Below, piece by piece: positions 32,499 through 41,797 of a DNA stretch of 64,000 nucleotides; the stretch's first letter is position 1; each line of letters opens with the position of its first letter. The position numbers and the translations under genes were made by a program. The DNA is from Bacteroidota bacterium (GTDB lineage: Bacteria; Bacteroidota; Bacteroidia; Flavobacteriales_E; Vicingaceae), in the NCBI GenBank assembly GCA_013112545.1, contig JABFGJ010000009.1, forward strand, positions 62,001-126,000, written 5' to 3'. Below the pieces are notes generated by a model that searched no databases, was not told where the DNA came from, and saw nothing but the letters and a program-made list of their open reading frames with translations.

Positions 32499-33949
32499 TT
32501 TTTATCCTTTTTAGAGAACAAACGCATTAACTTACTTTTCTGAGCATCTATATTAAATAGCGCAGAATCACTAGTTGCTTTAAGTGTGAAAAAGATACCA
32601 ACTGGTAGTAATACCATTGTTGAAAGCCACATTCCCTTAAACACTGGAATTGCACCTTCTGCAGCCATTTTTTCGCCTGTAATACTTAATATGTGAAAGA
32701 TTAGAAAAAATAAAACAGATACGACCAATGGCATACCAAGTCCTCCTTTACGAATGATAGCACCTAAAGGAGCACCTATTAAAAAAAGTAAAAAGCATGC
32801 AAATGAAAGGCTCAATTTCTTGTGCCATTCAATTTCATGGTTGCGAATATATCGGTCCCTATCTTTAATGTCATTCACCATGCTTTCAACTCTAGATTTA
32901 GAGTTTCTTGATAAATTAGCCGCAGTAATTAATGATTGTTGTTTTTGAACCATGCTCATTTTATCAAAAAAATCATCAAATGATACAGGACCAGATACTT
33001 CATTGACATGGTCTGATTGTATTTCAGTTAAAGAATACAAAAAATAGCTAAGCTTTAAACCTTCTTTGTAATTCTTAAGATGCTCGGCTTTTATAATTTC
33101 TAAAGTGTCTATGTTTCTGCTTAGCTGACTTATGTTCAGCATTTTATAGTTGTTCTTAAATAAGTCCTCATCAGTTCGATTTAAAGTGAACTCCGATCGG
33201 TCAATACGAAATAGATCTTCTTTAAACTTAGTTGTTGAAAGAGGATATTTCTTCTGATTTGAATTATCAGTGCCTTCGTCATAATTAACTCCATTAAACA
33301 ATCGCAATTCTATAAAACGCTTATCAGGAGAAAGGGTTAATATACCTTCTTCAGCTATAATTACACTTCGGTTTCCTTTCCCACCTCGATGGTCATAAAT
33401 CATGACATCATAAAGTCGCTCAACTTCATTAATTACTTTTTTATCTCTAACACGAATAGTAAAATCATCTAACTCACTTGAAAAAATCCCTGGCTTAATG
33501 TCCATTGTCGGTTTTTGCTCTTTCACATCATACAAAAGTGATTTGCTTTTTAAGTTTGCAACCGGTAGCCAATAATTAGAAAATAAAAAAGCAACTACAC
33601 TTAATAAAATAGCAACGATAGCTAAAGGTCTTAAAATTCTTTTGAGAGATACTCCTGCAGATTTAAAAGCAACTAACTCATAATTTTCTCCCAAATTACC
33701 AAATGTCATAAGTGAGGAAAGGAGTATAGCAAGCGGCAAAGCCATAGGTACAAGTGATGCAGCAACGTATAATAATAATTGGGCGATCACCGACCATTCA
33801 AGCCCTTTACCAACCATATCGTCAATATGCTTCCATACAAATTGCATAAGCAAAATGAAAACACATATAAAAAACGTTGCAACAAATGGGGAGGCAAAGG
33901 ATTTTAATAAAAATTTTGATGAAGTTTTCAAGAAAATTAGATTCTGCAA
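32495..33949 (-). CDS. LptF/LptG family LPS-export permease
   Basis: The 484-residue protein has the LptF/LptG (YjgP/YjgQ) layout: three N-terminal TM segments (about residues 15-125), a periplasmic beta-jellyroll region (130-380), and three C-terminal TM segments ending with a cytoplasmic tail. LPLAILLSSLMTFGNLGENYELVAFKSAGVSLKRILRP includes the coupling-helix region, and GGLGMPLVVSVLFFLIFH is in the C-terminal TM set. It works with LptB to lift LPS from the inner membrane. Start is TTG at 33949, since a stop lies directly upstream and no early ATG exists. Which of LptF or LptG it is cannot be told by eye. Confidence 0.87.
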   Translation of the reverse strand: MQNLIFLKTSSKFLLKSFASPFVATFFICVFILLMQFVWKHIDDMVGKGLEWSVIAQLLLYVAASLVPMALPLAILLSSLMTFGNLGENYELVAFKSAGVSLKRILRPLAIVAILLSVVAFLFSNYWLPVANLKSKSLLYDVKEQKPTMDIKPGIFSSELDDFTIRVRDKKVINEVERLYDVMIYDHRGGKGNRSVIIAEEGILTLSPDKRFIELRLFNGVNYDEGTDNSNQKKYPLSTTKFKEDLFRIDRSEFTLNRTDEDLFKNNYKMLNISQLSRNIDTLEIIKAEHLKNYKEGLKLSYFLYSLTEIQSDHVNEVSGPVSFDDFFDKMSMVQKQQSLITAANLSRNSKSRVESMVNDIKDRDRYIRNHEIEWHKKLSLSFACFLLFLIGAPLGAIIRKGGLGMPLVVSVLFFLIFHILSITGEKMAAEGAIPVFKGMWLSTMVLLPVGIFFTLKATSDSALFNIDAQKSKLMRLFSKKDKK

Positions 33950-33977
33950 TTATTATTCCATCAAGCAAATTGCTTGT

Positions 33978-34361
33978 TTAGGACCCTATAGCATGCAATA
34001 ATGTATTTACTTGGCTTTCCCAAAGCATTTGAGCTTCCTCAATTTCATCTTCTTCAGCAAAGTCAGTAACAATTAATGAGACATCATTTGTTAATTCGTC
34101 AATTTCAATCTTAAATTCAAAAAATGAATTTGGATCTTCGTCTTCAACCCACTTAAATCGTATGTGTTTGTCGGCTTTTTTGTTGATTAGCTCAGCAACT
34201 TCTTCCGAGTCTTCCCAAATAAATGTAAACTTCTTGCCTCTTGAGTTTACATTATCTGAAAACCATTCTGAAAGACCTGAAGGAGTGGAAAGAAACTTAT
34301 ATAGCATTTTAGGTGATGCTTTAACCACAAACTCCATTGTAAACTCAACTTTATCCGTCAT
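33978..34361 (-). CDS. START-like/AHSA1 domain protein
   Basis: The 127-residue protein begins MTDKVEFTMEFVVKASPKMLYKFLSTPSGLSEWFSD, a START-like domain common in Bacteroidota, and is strongly acidic (DFAEEDEIEEAQ near the C-terminus). It is cytoplasmic. The role is unknown. It lies 28 bases upstream of the LptF/LptG gene on the same strand, so it may be the first gene of that envelope operon. Confidence 0.82.
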   Translation of the reverse strand: MTDKVEFTMEFVVKASPKMLYKFLSTPSGLSEWFSDNVNSRGKKFTFIWEDSEEVAELINKKADKHIRFKWVEDEDPNSFFEFKIEIDELTNDVSLIVTDFAEEDEIEEAQMLWESQVNTLLHAIGS

Positions 34362-34498
34362 CTCTATAGTTATTTAATCTGCTGCAATATAATAAATTAA
34401 TCTCATTATTCTCAATTGCAAAATTAATAGAATTTATCCAATGATGTGTAGTTTTTTAACACCTGCTCGAGTTAGTCGAATTAGTGCTTATTAATCAA

Positions 34499-35815
34499 TT
34501 AGCTAGCTTCAAAAACCTTATTGGTATCGTTTAAAATCTTTGAAATTGCTTTTTGCTTCTCTTTTTCCACGGCTAGTTCTACGGCAAACTTATTCCAGTC
34601 TGAAACAGCTTTTCTAACTTCTTCTATTATTGATTTTGCCACATTGCTCTTGATATTTATTTTGTTGGCTAGAGCCATCATGTCAGATTCATAAAAGTGT
34701 TCTCTTTTTCCATTAATGCTTAGCGCATGTTGACTTACCCAATTGCTACCTGGGCGATAGGAAAAGCAAACATCATAAGCAGGGGCGAGCTCCCAAGCTT
34801 GATTTGGTTTTAATCGAAATGCAAAGTTTTTAGTATGATCATCGCAATTTTTAGCTAATACATTAAAAACCATTCGCCTGAATTGTTCTTGTGCTTCAGG
34901 ATAGCTAAGTTTTAATAAACGCATAGTTGCAAATAATTGCTCATAACTATATCGAGTAACCTCATTAAAATCAAAATGCTGCATGCCGCAAAAAGTCTGA
35001 ATGTGCCATTTTTCTCCCTTTTCACTGCGGTCAAAACGCTTAGTCATAAAATGTGCTCTTCCATTTTCTTCAAGCAATCTACTTTCCATGATGTTTATGC
35101 CCGCAGCTTTTGCCATTAAATAATAAGCCATTTCTATTCGGCCATAACCTTCACTGCTGCCGAATTGAACATCACTTACCCCATCTAGTTTTAATATCCA
35201 ATGTTCATAGCCTTCTTCTGTACTTGCTTGCCCAGATTTTATTTGATTGGTTTTTTTATTCCAGCTTATAATTGCCTTTGGTCTAGCCCCTCCAGCAGAA
35301 GTACCTACTTTCAACAAGTCGATTAATGCTTCTTCTTCCTCGTTTTTCCAGTTTCGTTGAAAATTATTTTTTTGATTCAATACCTTTTGGGCAACTTTTA
35401 CTAGACTGTCAAGTTCTATTTCAAAATTTTGATTCTCTTGATTGAGCTTGTCGGGTTCAAATTCTAATGCTCCCATGCCTCTTTTTCCAATAAAGCACAG
35501 TTGTTCTATTGGATTTAAGCTGTTTTCGCTTCTTCCATTTTTAGCTAACCATTCATTGATTAATTGGTTTCCGTATTTGTCGGGAAGGGAATCAGCTATT
35601 AGACCTGGTAAACCTTTAAATGTGCTATTGTTTCTCAGTTCTTGAAAACGATAAACTTTCTGACCTTGGCTTAATGGTAAATGTATGGGTGACAACGGAA
35701 TGTTTAGCTTTAAAAATGATGGGTAATACTGAAAACTACTAAGCCCCAGAGTTTTGTCCCACATAAGCACACCAACATCTTTGCCCCATATTTTAACTTT
35801 CGCTGCATTTACCAT
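34499..35815 (-). CDS. hipA: HipA-type serine/threonine kinase toxin
   Basis: Start is taken as ATG at 35815, which overlaps the hipB stop by seven bases; the open frame reaches a TTG at 35821. The 438-residue protein matches full-length HipA: N-terminal HipA domain (VKIWGKDVGVLMWD), RGMGALEF, the gated Gly-rich loop SAGGARPK with Ser173, KRFDR and the kinase core NCDDHTKNF with catalytic Asp325 and metal-binding Asp348 in APAYD. The family phosphorylates glutamyl-tRNA synthetase or other targets to halt growth. HipB, just upstream, should bind and silence it. Confidence 0.92.
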   Translation of the reverse strand: MVNAAKVKIWGKDVGVLMWDKTLGLSSFQYYPSFLKLNIPLSPIHLPLSQGQKVYRFQELRNNSTFKGLPGLIADSLPDKYGNQLINEWLAKNGRSENSLNPIEQLCFIGKRGMGALEFEPDKLNQENQNFEIELDSLVKVAQKVLNQKNNFQRNWKNEEEEALIDLLKVGTSAGGARPKAIISWNKKTNQIKSGQASTEEGYEHWILKLDGVSDVQFGSSEGYGRIEMAYYLMAKAAGINIMESRLLEENGRAHFMTKRFDRSEKGEKWHIQTFCGMQHFDFNEVTRYSYEQLFATMRLLKLSYPEAQEQFRRMVFNVLAKNCDDHTKNFAFRLKPNQAWELAPAYDVCFSYRPGSNWVSQHALSINGKREHFYESDMMALANKINIKSNVAKSIIEEVRKAVSDWNKFAVELAVEKEKQKAISKILNDTNKVFEAS

Positions 35816-36186
35816 TTCCAATCATCATCATTATCTGGATTATCTAAGGATTTAAATTCTTCTCCAACCATATTGTTACTTGCTCTTTGGCGTTGTTTTT
35901 CTTGAATTTTATAATAATCAACTGGGCTAATCTCTTGCTGAAATTCAAAAACACTCAACAGGTGAAGTAAATCCAAAACACGTAATACTTGCAAGAGGGT
36001 GAGTGTTGTAACGGTTTCTCCACGTTCTAATAAGCTAAGTGTCGAACGACTTATTCCAGCAGCTTTTGAGATGCTTGCTTGGGTTTTGTTCTGTTTCAAA
36101 CGTTCTTGTTTTATATAAAACCCAATTTCTTGTAGTATTTCACTATCGCTTTTGATTTCAAAACTTTGATTTTTGTAAGTGTTCAT
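35809..36186 (-). CDS. hipB: HipB-type antitoxin, HTH Xre family
   Basis: The 125-residue protein has an Xre-type HTH at about residues 24-70 (IKQERLKQNKTQASISKAAGISRSTLSLLERGETVTTLTLLQVL). It is longer than E. coli HipB (88 aa), with a C-terminal acidic tail (SLDNPDNDDDWKW) whose last bases overlap hipA. It should repress its own operon and neutralise HipA. Its promoter region carries repeated ATGTAT/ATACAT words and a 14-bp palindrome. Confidence 0.9.
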   Translation of the reverse strand: MNTYKNQSFEIKSDSEILQEIGFYIKQERLKQNKTQASISKAAGISRSTLSLLERGETVTTLTLLQVLRVLDLLHLLSVFEFQQEISPVDYYKIQEKQRQRASNNMVGEEFKSLDNPDNDDDWKW

Positions 36187-36284
36187 GACTTATGTATTCT
36201 TTACACCACAAATATACAAATTTGTATCTGAAATCATACATTAACCCTTATTTTAGTCATTAATGTATTATAAGTCATACATTT
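36185..36284. promoter_or_regulatory. hipBA operator array
   Basis: The 100-base spacer holds a perfect 14-bp palindrome ATACAAATTTGTAT (36214-36227), a 9-bp inverted repeat ATGACTTAT (36185-36193) with ATAAGTCAT (36270-36278), and words ATGTAT at 36192 and 36263 with ATACAT at 36236 and 36277. TCATACAT occurs twice (36234 and 36275). These look like several HipB half-sites around the promoter. Confidence 0.55.
36209..36216 (-). promoter_or_regulatory. -7 element of hipBA promoter
   Basis: On the minus strand these bases read TATATTTG, a perfect TAnnTTTG box, 22 bases before the hipB ATG (36186). It overlaps the start of the palindrome at 36214-36227, so HipB bound there would block RNA polymerase. 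Confidence 0.55.
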
Positions 36285-37448
36285 TTAATTTACTTTGATG
36301 CAAGCTGCAACGGATTTTGCTTTATCTCTGATGTTTGCCATCTTTTCGTTTAACGAGCCATATGCTAATCCTATTCCCATCCGGCGATAGAGGCGGGTAG
36401 AGGGTTTCCCAAAAATTCTAAAATCTGCTTGATTAAATTTAGAAGCTTTCTCTAATCCACTATACTGGGGCTTGGTTGTGCATGAGTCGGTTGCTAAAAT
36501 AACAGCATTGGCTCCCTTTCGATGTAGTTCGATAGAGGGAATATCTAAACCTAAAATTGCTCTCAGATGTAGTTCAAATTCAGTAAAATTCTGAGTTCCA
36601 GCAATAGTAACCATCCCTGTATCGTGAGGCCTTGGAGATAATTCAGAGAAAAACACTTCATCTTTTGTAAGAAAAAACTCCACACCCCAAATACCATAAC
36701 CCGTTAGTGCTGCTGTTACTTTTCGAGCCATATCTTGTGCCTCAAAAAGCAAATTAGCCTGTACTTCTGCAGGTTGCCAGCTTTCTTGATAATCTCCTCG
36801 TTCTTGCAGGTGACCTATTGGTGGGCAAAATAAAGTCTTTCCGTTTCGCTGAGTGACTGTTAATACAGTAATTTCAGATTCAAAACGGATAAACTCTTCC
36901 ACAATTACCTCTAGCTTATCACCGCGCCCACCTTCTTGTGCATAATTCCAAGCATCCACAACATCTTCTTTTGCTTTAATGGTTGATTGGCCTTTTCCTG
37001 AAGAAGACATAAGGGGCTTTACAATACAGGGATATCCAATATTTTCAACTGCTATTACCATATCTTCTAAGCTTGTTGCATACTCGTATTTTGCTGTTTT
37101 TAATCCCAGTTCTTTATATGCCAAATCTCGTATTGCTTTCCGATCCATAGTGTAATTTGCCGCTTTTGCAGAAGGGACAACTTGAATTCCTTGATTTTCA
37201 TAATCATACAAACGCTCTGTGCGGATTGCCTCTATCTCTGGAACAATAAAATCAGGCTTATGCTTAGCAACAATTGAGTCTAATGCCTCGCCATTAAGCA
37301 TGTCTATGACTTCATATTCGTCTGCAACTTGCATGGCAGGCGCATTGGCGTAACTGTCAACTGCAACAACTTGATAACCATATCGTTTTGCGCTAATGGT
37401 AAATTCCTTTCCCAATTCTCCTGACCCTAGTAATAAAAAAGTTTTCAT
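36285..37448 (-). CDS. purT: Formate-dependent GAR transformylase
   Basis: The 387-residue ATP-grasp enzyme converts glycinamide ribonucleotide to its N-formyl form using formate and ATP in purine synthesis. Evidence is the start [27 protein letters not shown], the ATP-grasp region from [16 protein letters not shown], and the metal-binding end [29 protein letters not shown], all diagnostic of PurT. Length is normal. It is divergent from the CoA-binding protein gene and upstream of hipBA, which has its own promoter. Confidence 0.95.
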   Translation of the reverse strand: MKTFLLLGSGELGKEFTISAKRYGYQVVAVDSYANAPAMQVADEYEVIDMLNGEALDSIVAKHKPDFIVPEIEAIRTERLYDYENQGIQVVPSAKAANYTMDRKAIRDLAYKELGLKTAKYEYATSLEDMVIAVENIGYPCIVKPLMSSSGKGQSTIKAKEDVVDAWNYAQEGGRGDKLEVIVEEFIRFESEITVLTVTQRNGKTLFCPPIGHLQERGDYQESWQPAEVQANLLFEAQDMARKVTAALTGYGIWGVEFFLTKDEVFFSELSPRPHDTGMVTIAGTQNFTEFELHLRAILGLDIPSIELHRKGANAVILATDSCTTKPQYSGLEKASKFNQADFRIFGKPSTRLYRRMGIGLAYGSLNEKMANIRDKAKSVAACIKVN

Positions 37449-37503
37449 AAATATTTTTTTGCTTTTGTGCTACATCGATTACATTCATTAAAAATAAGCA
37501 ACC

Positions 37504-37511
37504 TAACTTTG
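37504..37511 (+). promoter_or_regulatory. -7 element four bases before ATG
   Basis: TAACTTTG is a perfect TAnnTTTG and ends four bases before the ATG at 37516, as at 10802-10809. A leaderless mRNA is predicted. No good -33 TTG at 17-20 bases. Confidence 0.5.
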
Positions 37512-37515
37512 TTAA

Positions 37516-37881
37516 ATGAATTCAAAACGAACTTTAATTTTAGGTGCAACTACTAATTCAAGTAGATACGCATATATGGCTGCTAATAAATTAGTTGACC
37601 ATGGACACGAAATTGTATTAATTGGAATTAAAAAGGGCGAAGTTGCCGGTGTACCCATCCAAAATAAGTTGGAAAAACAAAATAATATCGACACCATAAC
37701 CATGTATTTAGGGCCAAAAAATCAAGTGGAATACTATGATTTTATTCTTGTAACGAAACCTAAACGTGTGATTTTTAATCCAGGTACGTGGAATCCAGAA
37801 TTAATAGAAAAGCTAGAAGCGAAAAACATTGAAGCAATTGATGCTTGCACTCTGGTTATGCTCGCTGCAAACACCTATTAA
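37516..37881 (+). CDS. CoA-binding protein (CoA_binding_2 family)
   Basis: The 121-residue protein has a Rossmann-like CoA-binding domain: RTLILGATTNSSRYAYMAANKLVDHGHEIVLIG forms the first beta-alpha-beta unit, followed by VTKPKRVIFNPGTWNPELIEKLEAKNIEAIDACTLVML, typical of the YccU-like family. Members bind CoA and may act in metabolism or regulation, but roles are mostly unknown. It is divergent from purT with a 67-base spacer. Confidence 0.87.
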   Translation: MNSKRTLILGATTNSSRYAYMAANKLVDHGHEIVLIGIKKGEVAGVPIQNKLEKQNNIDTITMYLGPKNQVEYYDFILVTKPKRVIFNPGTWNPELIEKLEAKNIEAIDACTLVMLAANTY

Positions 37882-37942
37882 AATATGCTAAAATCAACTA
37901 GATTTTGCGAAGTTTAAATAGATGAAACAAGGGGATAAATCA

Positions 37943-37950
37943 TAACTTTG
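37943..37950 (+). promoter_or_regulatory. Candidate -7 element for umuC-umuD-SRAP operon
   Basis: TAACTTTG lies 45 bases before the umuC ATG. No clear -33 partner is found at 17-20 bases. I do not see a recognisable LexA box, but the LexA site of this group is not known to me. Confidence 0.4.
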
Positions 37951-37995
37951 ATTTTAACTAAATTAAATTTTTTGATATAGTTTTTTCTAAGAAAA

Positions 37996-39249
37996 ATGTA
38001 CGCCCTTATAGATTGTAATAACTTTTATGCTTCTTGCGAGAGAGCATTTAGGCCTCCATTAATAGGTAAGCCCATTGTGGTTTTATCGAACAATGATGGT
38101 TGTGTGATTGCGCGCAGCAATGAAGCTAAAGCGCATGTACCAATGGGGGCAGTTTATTATCAATACAAGCAGGTTTTTAAAGAGCAAAATATCCATGTAT
38201 TTTCGTCAAACTATCCGCTGTATGGCGATTTAAGCAATCGAGTTATGAATGTATTAAGCTCTTTCTCACCTGAGATTGAGATTTATTCCATAGACGAAGC
38301 ATTCATGTCCTTGTCGGGATTTGAAAGGTTAGATTTAACATGTTATGGGAAAGCAATTAAGGAGAAAGTAAAGCAGTTAACTCATATTCCAGTAAGTATA
38401 GGCATTGCACCAACAAAGGCATTGTCGAAAATTGCCAATAAAATTGCAAAAAAATACGACTCAAGAACTGGTGGGGTTTATGTGCTGGATACAGCAGAAA
38501 AGAGAGCAAAAGCGTTAAAATGGACTAAAATTGAAGACGTTTGGGGCATAGGCAGAAAATTTAGCCAGAAGCTAATAAAAACTGGAGTCTCCACAGCATT
38601 TGATTTTACTCAATTACCCGAAGAGTATGTAAAAAAAGAATTTTCTGTCGTTGGCTTGCGCTTACAGAAAGAGCTTCAAGGGATTTCTATTTTAAAATTA
38701 GAGCAAGTTAAAACCAAAAAAGCAATTGCAACTACACGAAGTTTTAAGAGCAATATCAGTGATATAGAAAGCCTAAACGAAAGACTGACGACCTTTGCTT
38801 GCTCATGTGCTGAAAAATTAAGGCGGCAAAATTCTTTTTGCAATATGCTTATGATTTTTATCCACACCAATGGTCACCGAAAAGATCAGGCGCAATACAG
38901 TAAAAATATTGTGATGCACTTGCCTTATCCTACACATTCAGATATTACTTTGTCAAGATATGTGACCAAAGGATTAAATGCCATTTACAAAAAAGGTTAT
39001 GCTTATAAAAAAGCAGGTGTTATTGCCATGGGTATATCTCCAAACACTGAGAAACAAATAAATTTATTTGAAAATGAAAATCCAAAACATGAGGTATTGA
39101 TGAAGGTTATGGATCGAATCAATAGTCGGCTTGGGATGAAAAAAATAAAGTTGGCAAATCAAAATCTTCAAAAAACATGGATTATGCGACAAGATAGTCT
39201 ATCTTGTAGATACACAACTGATTGGAATGAATTACTAAAAGTACAATGA
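37996..39249 (+). CDS. umuC: Y-family DNA polymerase V subunit UmuC
   Basis: The 417-residue translesion polymerase starts [17 protein letters not shown] with the first catalytic Asp at position 6, and [10 protein letters not shown] carries the Asp-Glu pair near 101-102. Helix-hairpin-helix ([20 protein letters not shown]) and little-finger domains follow, and the C-terminal region matches UmuC rather than DinB. It copies past lesions with UmuD'2. The order umuC then umuD is reversed compared with E. coli, and the genes overlap by four bases (ATGA). Confidence 0.95.
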   Translation: MYALIDCNNFYASCERAFRPPLIGKPIVVLSNNDGCVIARSNEAKAHVPMGAVYYQYKQVFKEQNIHVFSSNYPLYGDLSNRVMNVLSSFSPEIEIYSIDEAFMSLSGFERLDLTCYGKAIKEKVKQLTHIPVSIGIAPTKALSKIANKIAKKYDSRTGGVYVLDTAEKRAKALKWTKIEDVWGIGRKFSQKLIKTGVSTAFDFTQLPEEYVKKEFSVVGLRLQKELQGISILKLEQVKTKKAIATTRSFKSNISDIESLNERLTTFACSCAEKLRRQNSFCNMLMIFIHTNGHRKDQAQYSKNIVMHLPYPTHSDITLSRYVTKGLNAIYKKGYAYKKAGVIAMGISPNTEKQINLFENENPKHEVLMKVMDRINSRLGMKKIKLANQNLQKTWIMRQDSLSCRYTTDWNELLKVQ

Positions 39250-39695
39250 AAGTTATAAAGCTGCCAAAATTTGGGAATGAAATTATAAACTTACCCTATA
39301 AACTAAGCGAGAACAAACAATCAATAACCTACTACGAAGGAAGTGTGCAAGCCGGATTTCCCTCGCCAGCGGAAGATTTTAAGGAACAAAAGCTCAGTTT
39401 AGACGAAAAGTATATCTCTAAACCAGATGCTACATATTTAATAAAAGTAGCTGGAGATTCCATGTATCCAACCTTACAACAAGAAGACATCTTAATTGTT
39501 AAGTCAGATGAGAGTTTAGACGATGATTCGATAGCCATTGTGTCGATCAACAATACAGAGTTTACCGTTAAACGATATGATAAAAAAAACAACATGATGA
39601 AAGCAGATAACCCCAATTATAAAAATGTTGTGCTTGAAGAGGAAGATACTTTGTTGTGTTTAGGGGTGGTAAAGCATTTAATAAGGGATTTATAA
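39246..39695 (+). CDS. umuD: UmuD-type S24 self-cleaving protein
   Basis: The 149-residue protein is a LexA/UmuD peptidase. The cleavage site is AGF at residues 36-38 (Ala36-Gly37), the nucleophile is Ser72 in GDSMYP, and the general base is Lys109 in TVKRYD. After RecA-aided self-cleavage, UmuD' joins UmuC. Its stop (TAA at 39693-39695) shares one base with the ATG of the SRAP gene, so all three genes of this operon are physically coupled. Confidence 0.95.
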   Translation: MKVIKLPKFGNEIINLPYKLSENKQSITYYEGSVQAGFPSPAEDFKEQKLSLDEKYISKPDATYLIKVAGDSMYPTLQQEDILIVKSDESLDDDSIAIVSINNTEFTVKRYDKKNNMMKADNPNYKNVVLEEEDTLLCLGVVKHLIRDL

Positions 39696-40300
39696 TGTGT
39701 TTTCATAGTAAACAGACAGTTAAAGCTCAGAAAATAGAAAATACTTTCAGGGCTAAATTTGAAGAAATTAACTCGTATAAACCTACTAGGCATTACAATG
39801 GATTTGAATTTCCCAAAACTCCAGTAATTACGAATGAGCAAAATAACCTAATTCAAATGTTAAACTGGGGCTTACTTCCAAATTGGGCCAATGAGGATTG
39901 GAATAAAACATATACTTTAAACGCTAGAATAGAGACAATACATGAGAAAGCATCTTTTAAAGGAATACAAAACAATAGGTGTATTGTGTTGGTTAATGGC
40001 TTCTACGAATGGAAAAAAGTGGGAGCAAGTAAGCACAAATATGAAATTAATGTAAAGGATGAACCCTTCGCCTTTGCAGGACTTTATGATGAGTATAAAG
40101 GACTTAAAACTTATACGATAATAACTACTGAAGCCCAAGGTATAATGAGAGAGATTCACAACACAAAACATAGAATGCCCTTAACACTAACTAAAGAAGA
40201 AGATTACCACAATTGGCTAAATGGAAAAGAAGTGAGGCCTTTCTACGACTTTAATACCATCGCTTTAGAAAAGAATATTCAAACAAATTTGTTTGAATAA
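39695..40300 (+). CDS. SRAP family abasic-site crosslinking protein (YedK/HMCES-like)
   Basis: The start ATG at 39695 puts the catalytic Cys at residue 2 (MCFHSK), as required for this family after Met removal. Other active-site elements are present: NARIETI, RCIVLVNGFYEWKK with the conserved Glu, and KHRMPL with the conserved His. The 201-residue enzyme forms a covalent thiazolidine with abasic sites in single-stranded DNA and protects them. Its stop/start overlap with umuD makes it part of a DNA-damage operon. Confidence 0.93.
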   Translation: MCFHSKQTVKAQKIENTFRAKFEEINSYKPTRHYNGFEFPKTPVITNEQNNLIQMLNWGLLPNWANEDWNKTYTLNARIETIHEKASFKGIQNNRCIVLVNGFYEWKKVGASKHKYEINVKDEPFAFAGLYDEYKGLKTYTIITTEAQGIMREIHNTKHRMPLTLTKEEDYHNWLNGKEVRPFYDFNTIALEKNIQTNLFE

Positions 40301-40423
40301 AAAATCAAAGTTCTATGTGCTTTATTATGAGGTGGCTAGCAGCTAAAAAACTAAAAATAATAAAAGTTAAATAATCTAATCATTCAATTATAAACCAATT
40401 ATTCGTGGGTAATTTCGCATTTT

Positions 40424-41053
40424 ATGAGTAAAGCAGTGGATTTAAGGCGCAAGAAAAACCTAAAAGAAAAGGTAAATCTATATCATTTCTATTACAAGAA
40501 AAAAGGAGTGTATTCTTTCCTTATTAAAAACAGTATTAAAATTATTCTAGGCTTAGGTATTTTAGTAGGGCTGTTGTATTACATCAAAAGTTTAATCCCC
40601 AATTTTGATAACTCGATTGACGTATTCATAGAGCAATTTGAAACTCTGCCAGTTTTATTAATTTTTGTTGCTTCAGAAACATTTTTTGGTTTAGTACCAC
40701 CTGACATCTTTATTGTTTGGGCACAAAAATTTGATTTACCATACCTAATGGTTTTCTTTTTAGGATGCCTATCTTACTTAGGTGGAGTGTTTTCTTACTT
40801 TATTGGAAATGGAATAGGCAAATTGCCAAAAGTAGATAAATGGCTAAAAAAGAAGTTTGTTGAGCATTTTGATAAAATTAGAAAGTGGGGTGGGGTGCTA
40901 ATTATTTTTGCCGCATTGTTTCCATTGCCCTTTTCACCAATATGCATGGTTGCAGGCATGGTTCGTTTTCCTTTACCCGCTTTTTTTACCTTAGCATTGT
41001 TTAGGTTTGCACGCTTTTTTGGCTACGCTCTCGTGTTATTTCATGTTTTTTGA
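40424..41053 (+). CDS. VTT/DedA-like membrane protein (YqaA type)
   Basis: The 209-residue protein has a basic N-terminus (about 45 residues), a TM segment at 35-55, and a SNARE-associated (VTT) core: SETFFGLVPPDIFIVWA, FFLGCLSYLGGVFSYFIGNGIGKLP, and FAALFPLPFSPICMVAGMVRFP. VTT proteins are inner-membrane and some flip lipid carriers. The substrate cannot be told. A near-consensus -7 box TAATTTCG (40410-40417) lies six bases before the ATG. Confidence 0.83.
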   Translation: MSKAVDLRRKKNLKEKVNLYHFYYKKKGVYSFLIKNSIKIILGLGILVGLLYYIKSLIPNFDNSIDVFIEQFETLPVLLIFVASETFFGLVPPDIFIVWAQKFDLPYLMVFFLGCLSYLGGVFSYFIGNGIGKLPKVDKWLKKKFVEHFDKIRKWGGVLIIFAALFPLPFSPICMVAGMVRFPLPAFFTLALFRFARFFGYALVLFHVF

Positions 41054-41107
41054 TGTTGTTTTAATCCTTTTATTTTTTTACTTTTAGCAAGGCTGAAATG
41101 TAAAAAA

Positions 41108-41698
41108 ATGAATTCTATGGCAGAACAACCAGAAACGTACACCTTTGGTGAATTAATGCAAAATGCAGGGAAATGCCAATTGGAATTATTTGAAGTCTAT
41201 AAAAGCTCAATTGGATTAATAAATGAACTGAAAAACCGCTCAAAAGTATATATGAATATGCTTTCAGACATTGAGGATGGTTTGCTCAGTTCAAACAATG
41301 GAGAAAACTCGATAGAATCTAATTTAGCAAGGCTGACTAAAAATATTCAAACCTTTAACGAGATAATAGGAGACAAAAGCGAGGCTTTTACCGAGATATT
41401 TGATAAAATGCATCAGCTGTATGACCAAGCGATAAGCATATTTCAAGGGGCTGAAGGTGAGCTAACGAAACTGATTGAAGCTAGAAAACAATTACTCTTT
41501 TTAGTAGCGTTAATTCGAAAATATAAATACAAGATTAATAGCTTACAGCTAATGAATAATGCTTTAATGTCGCTGTCCAGTGATTTGGATAAAGCTAAAG
41601 ATGCTTATAAGAGCAACTTAATTCAGTTAAGCACTGCAATGACCTCTGCGATTGAAGATGTAGATGATTTGGTTGATAAAATTGAAAACGTTAATTAA
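41108..41698 (+). CDS. Helical coiled-coil protein, unknown
   Basis: The 196-residue protein is almost wholly helical, with long amphipathic stretches (SIESNLARLTKNIQTFNEIIGDKSEAFTEIFDKMHQLYDQ and NALMSLSSDLDKAKDAYKSNLIQLSTAMTSAIEDVDDLVDKIENV) suited to coiled coils. No signal peptide, membrane segment or enzyme motif is present. A second ATG at codon 4 could also be the start. It is followed by a bidirectional terminator shared with mscL. I do not recognise the family. Confidence 0.55.
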   Translation: MNSMAEQPETYTFGELMQNAGKCQLELFEVYKSSIGLINELKNRSKVYMNMLSDIEDGLLSSNNGENSIESNLARLTKNIQTFNEIIGDKSEAFTEIFDKMHQLYDQAISIFQGAEGELTKLIEARKQLLFLVALIRKYKYKINSLQLMNNALMSLSSDLDKAKDAYKSNLIQLSTAMTSAIEDVDDLVDKIENVN

Positions 41699-41797
41699 AT
41701 ACCTGAAAATGGGAATTTGCTGAATATTTTATATCTAATTCATTTAACTTTTATAAGGGTTTAAAATTATCTGTACTTAAAGAAGATAAGCCTATAA

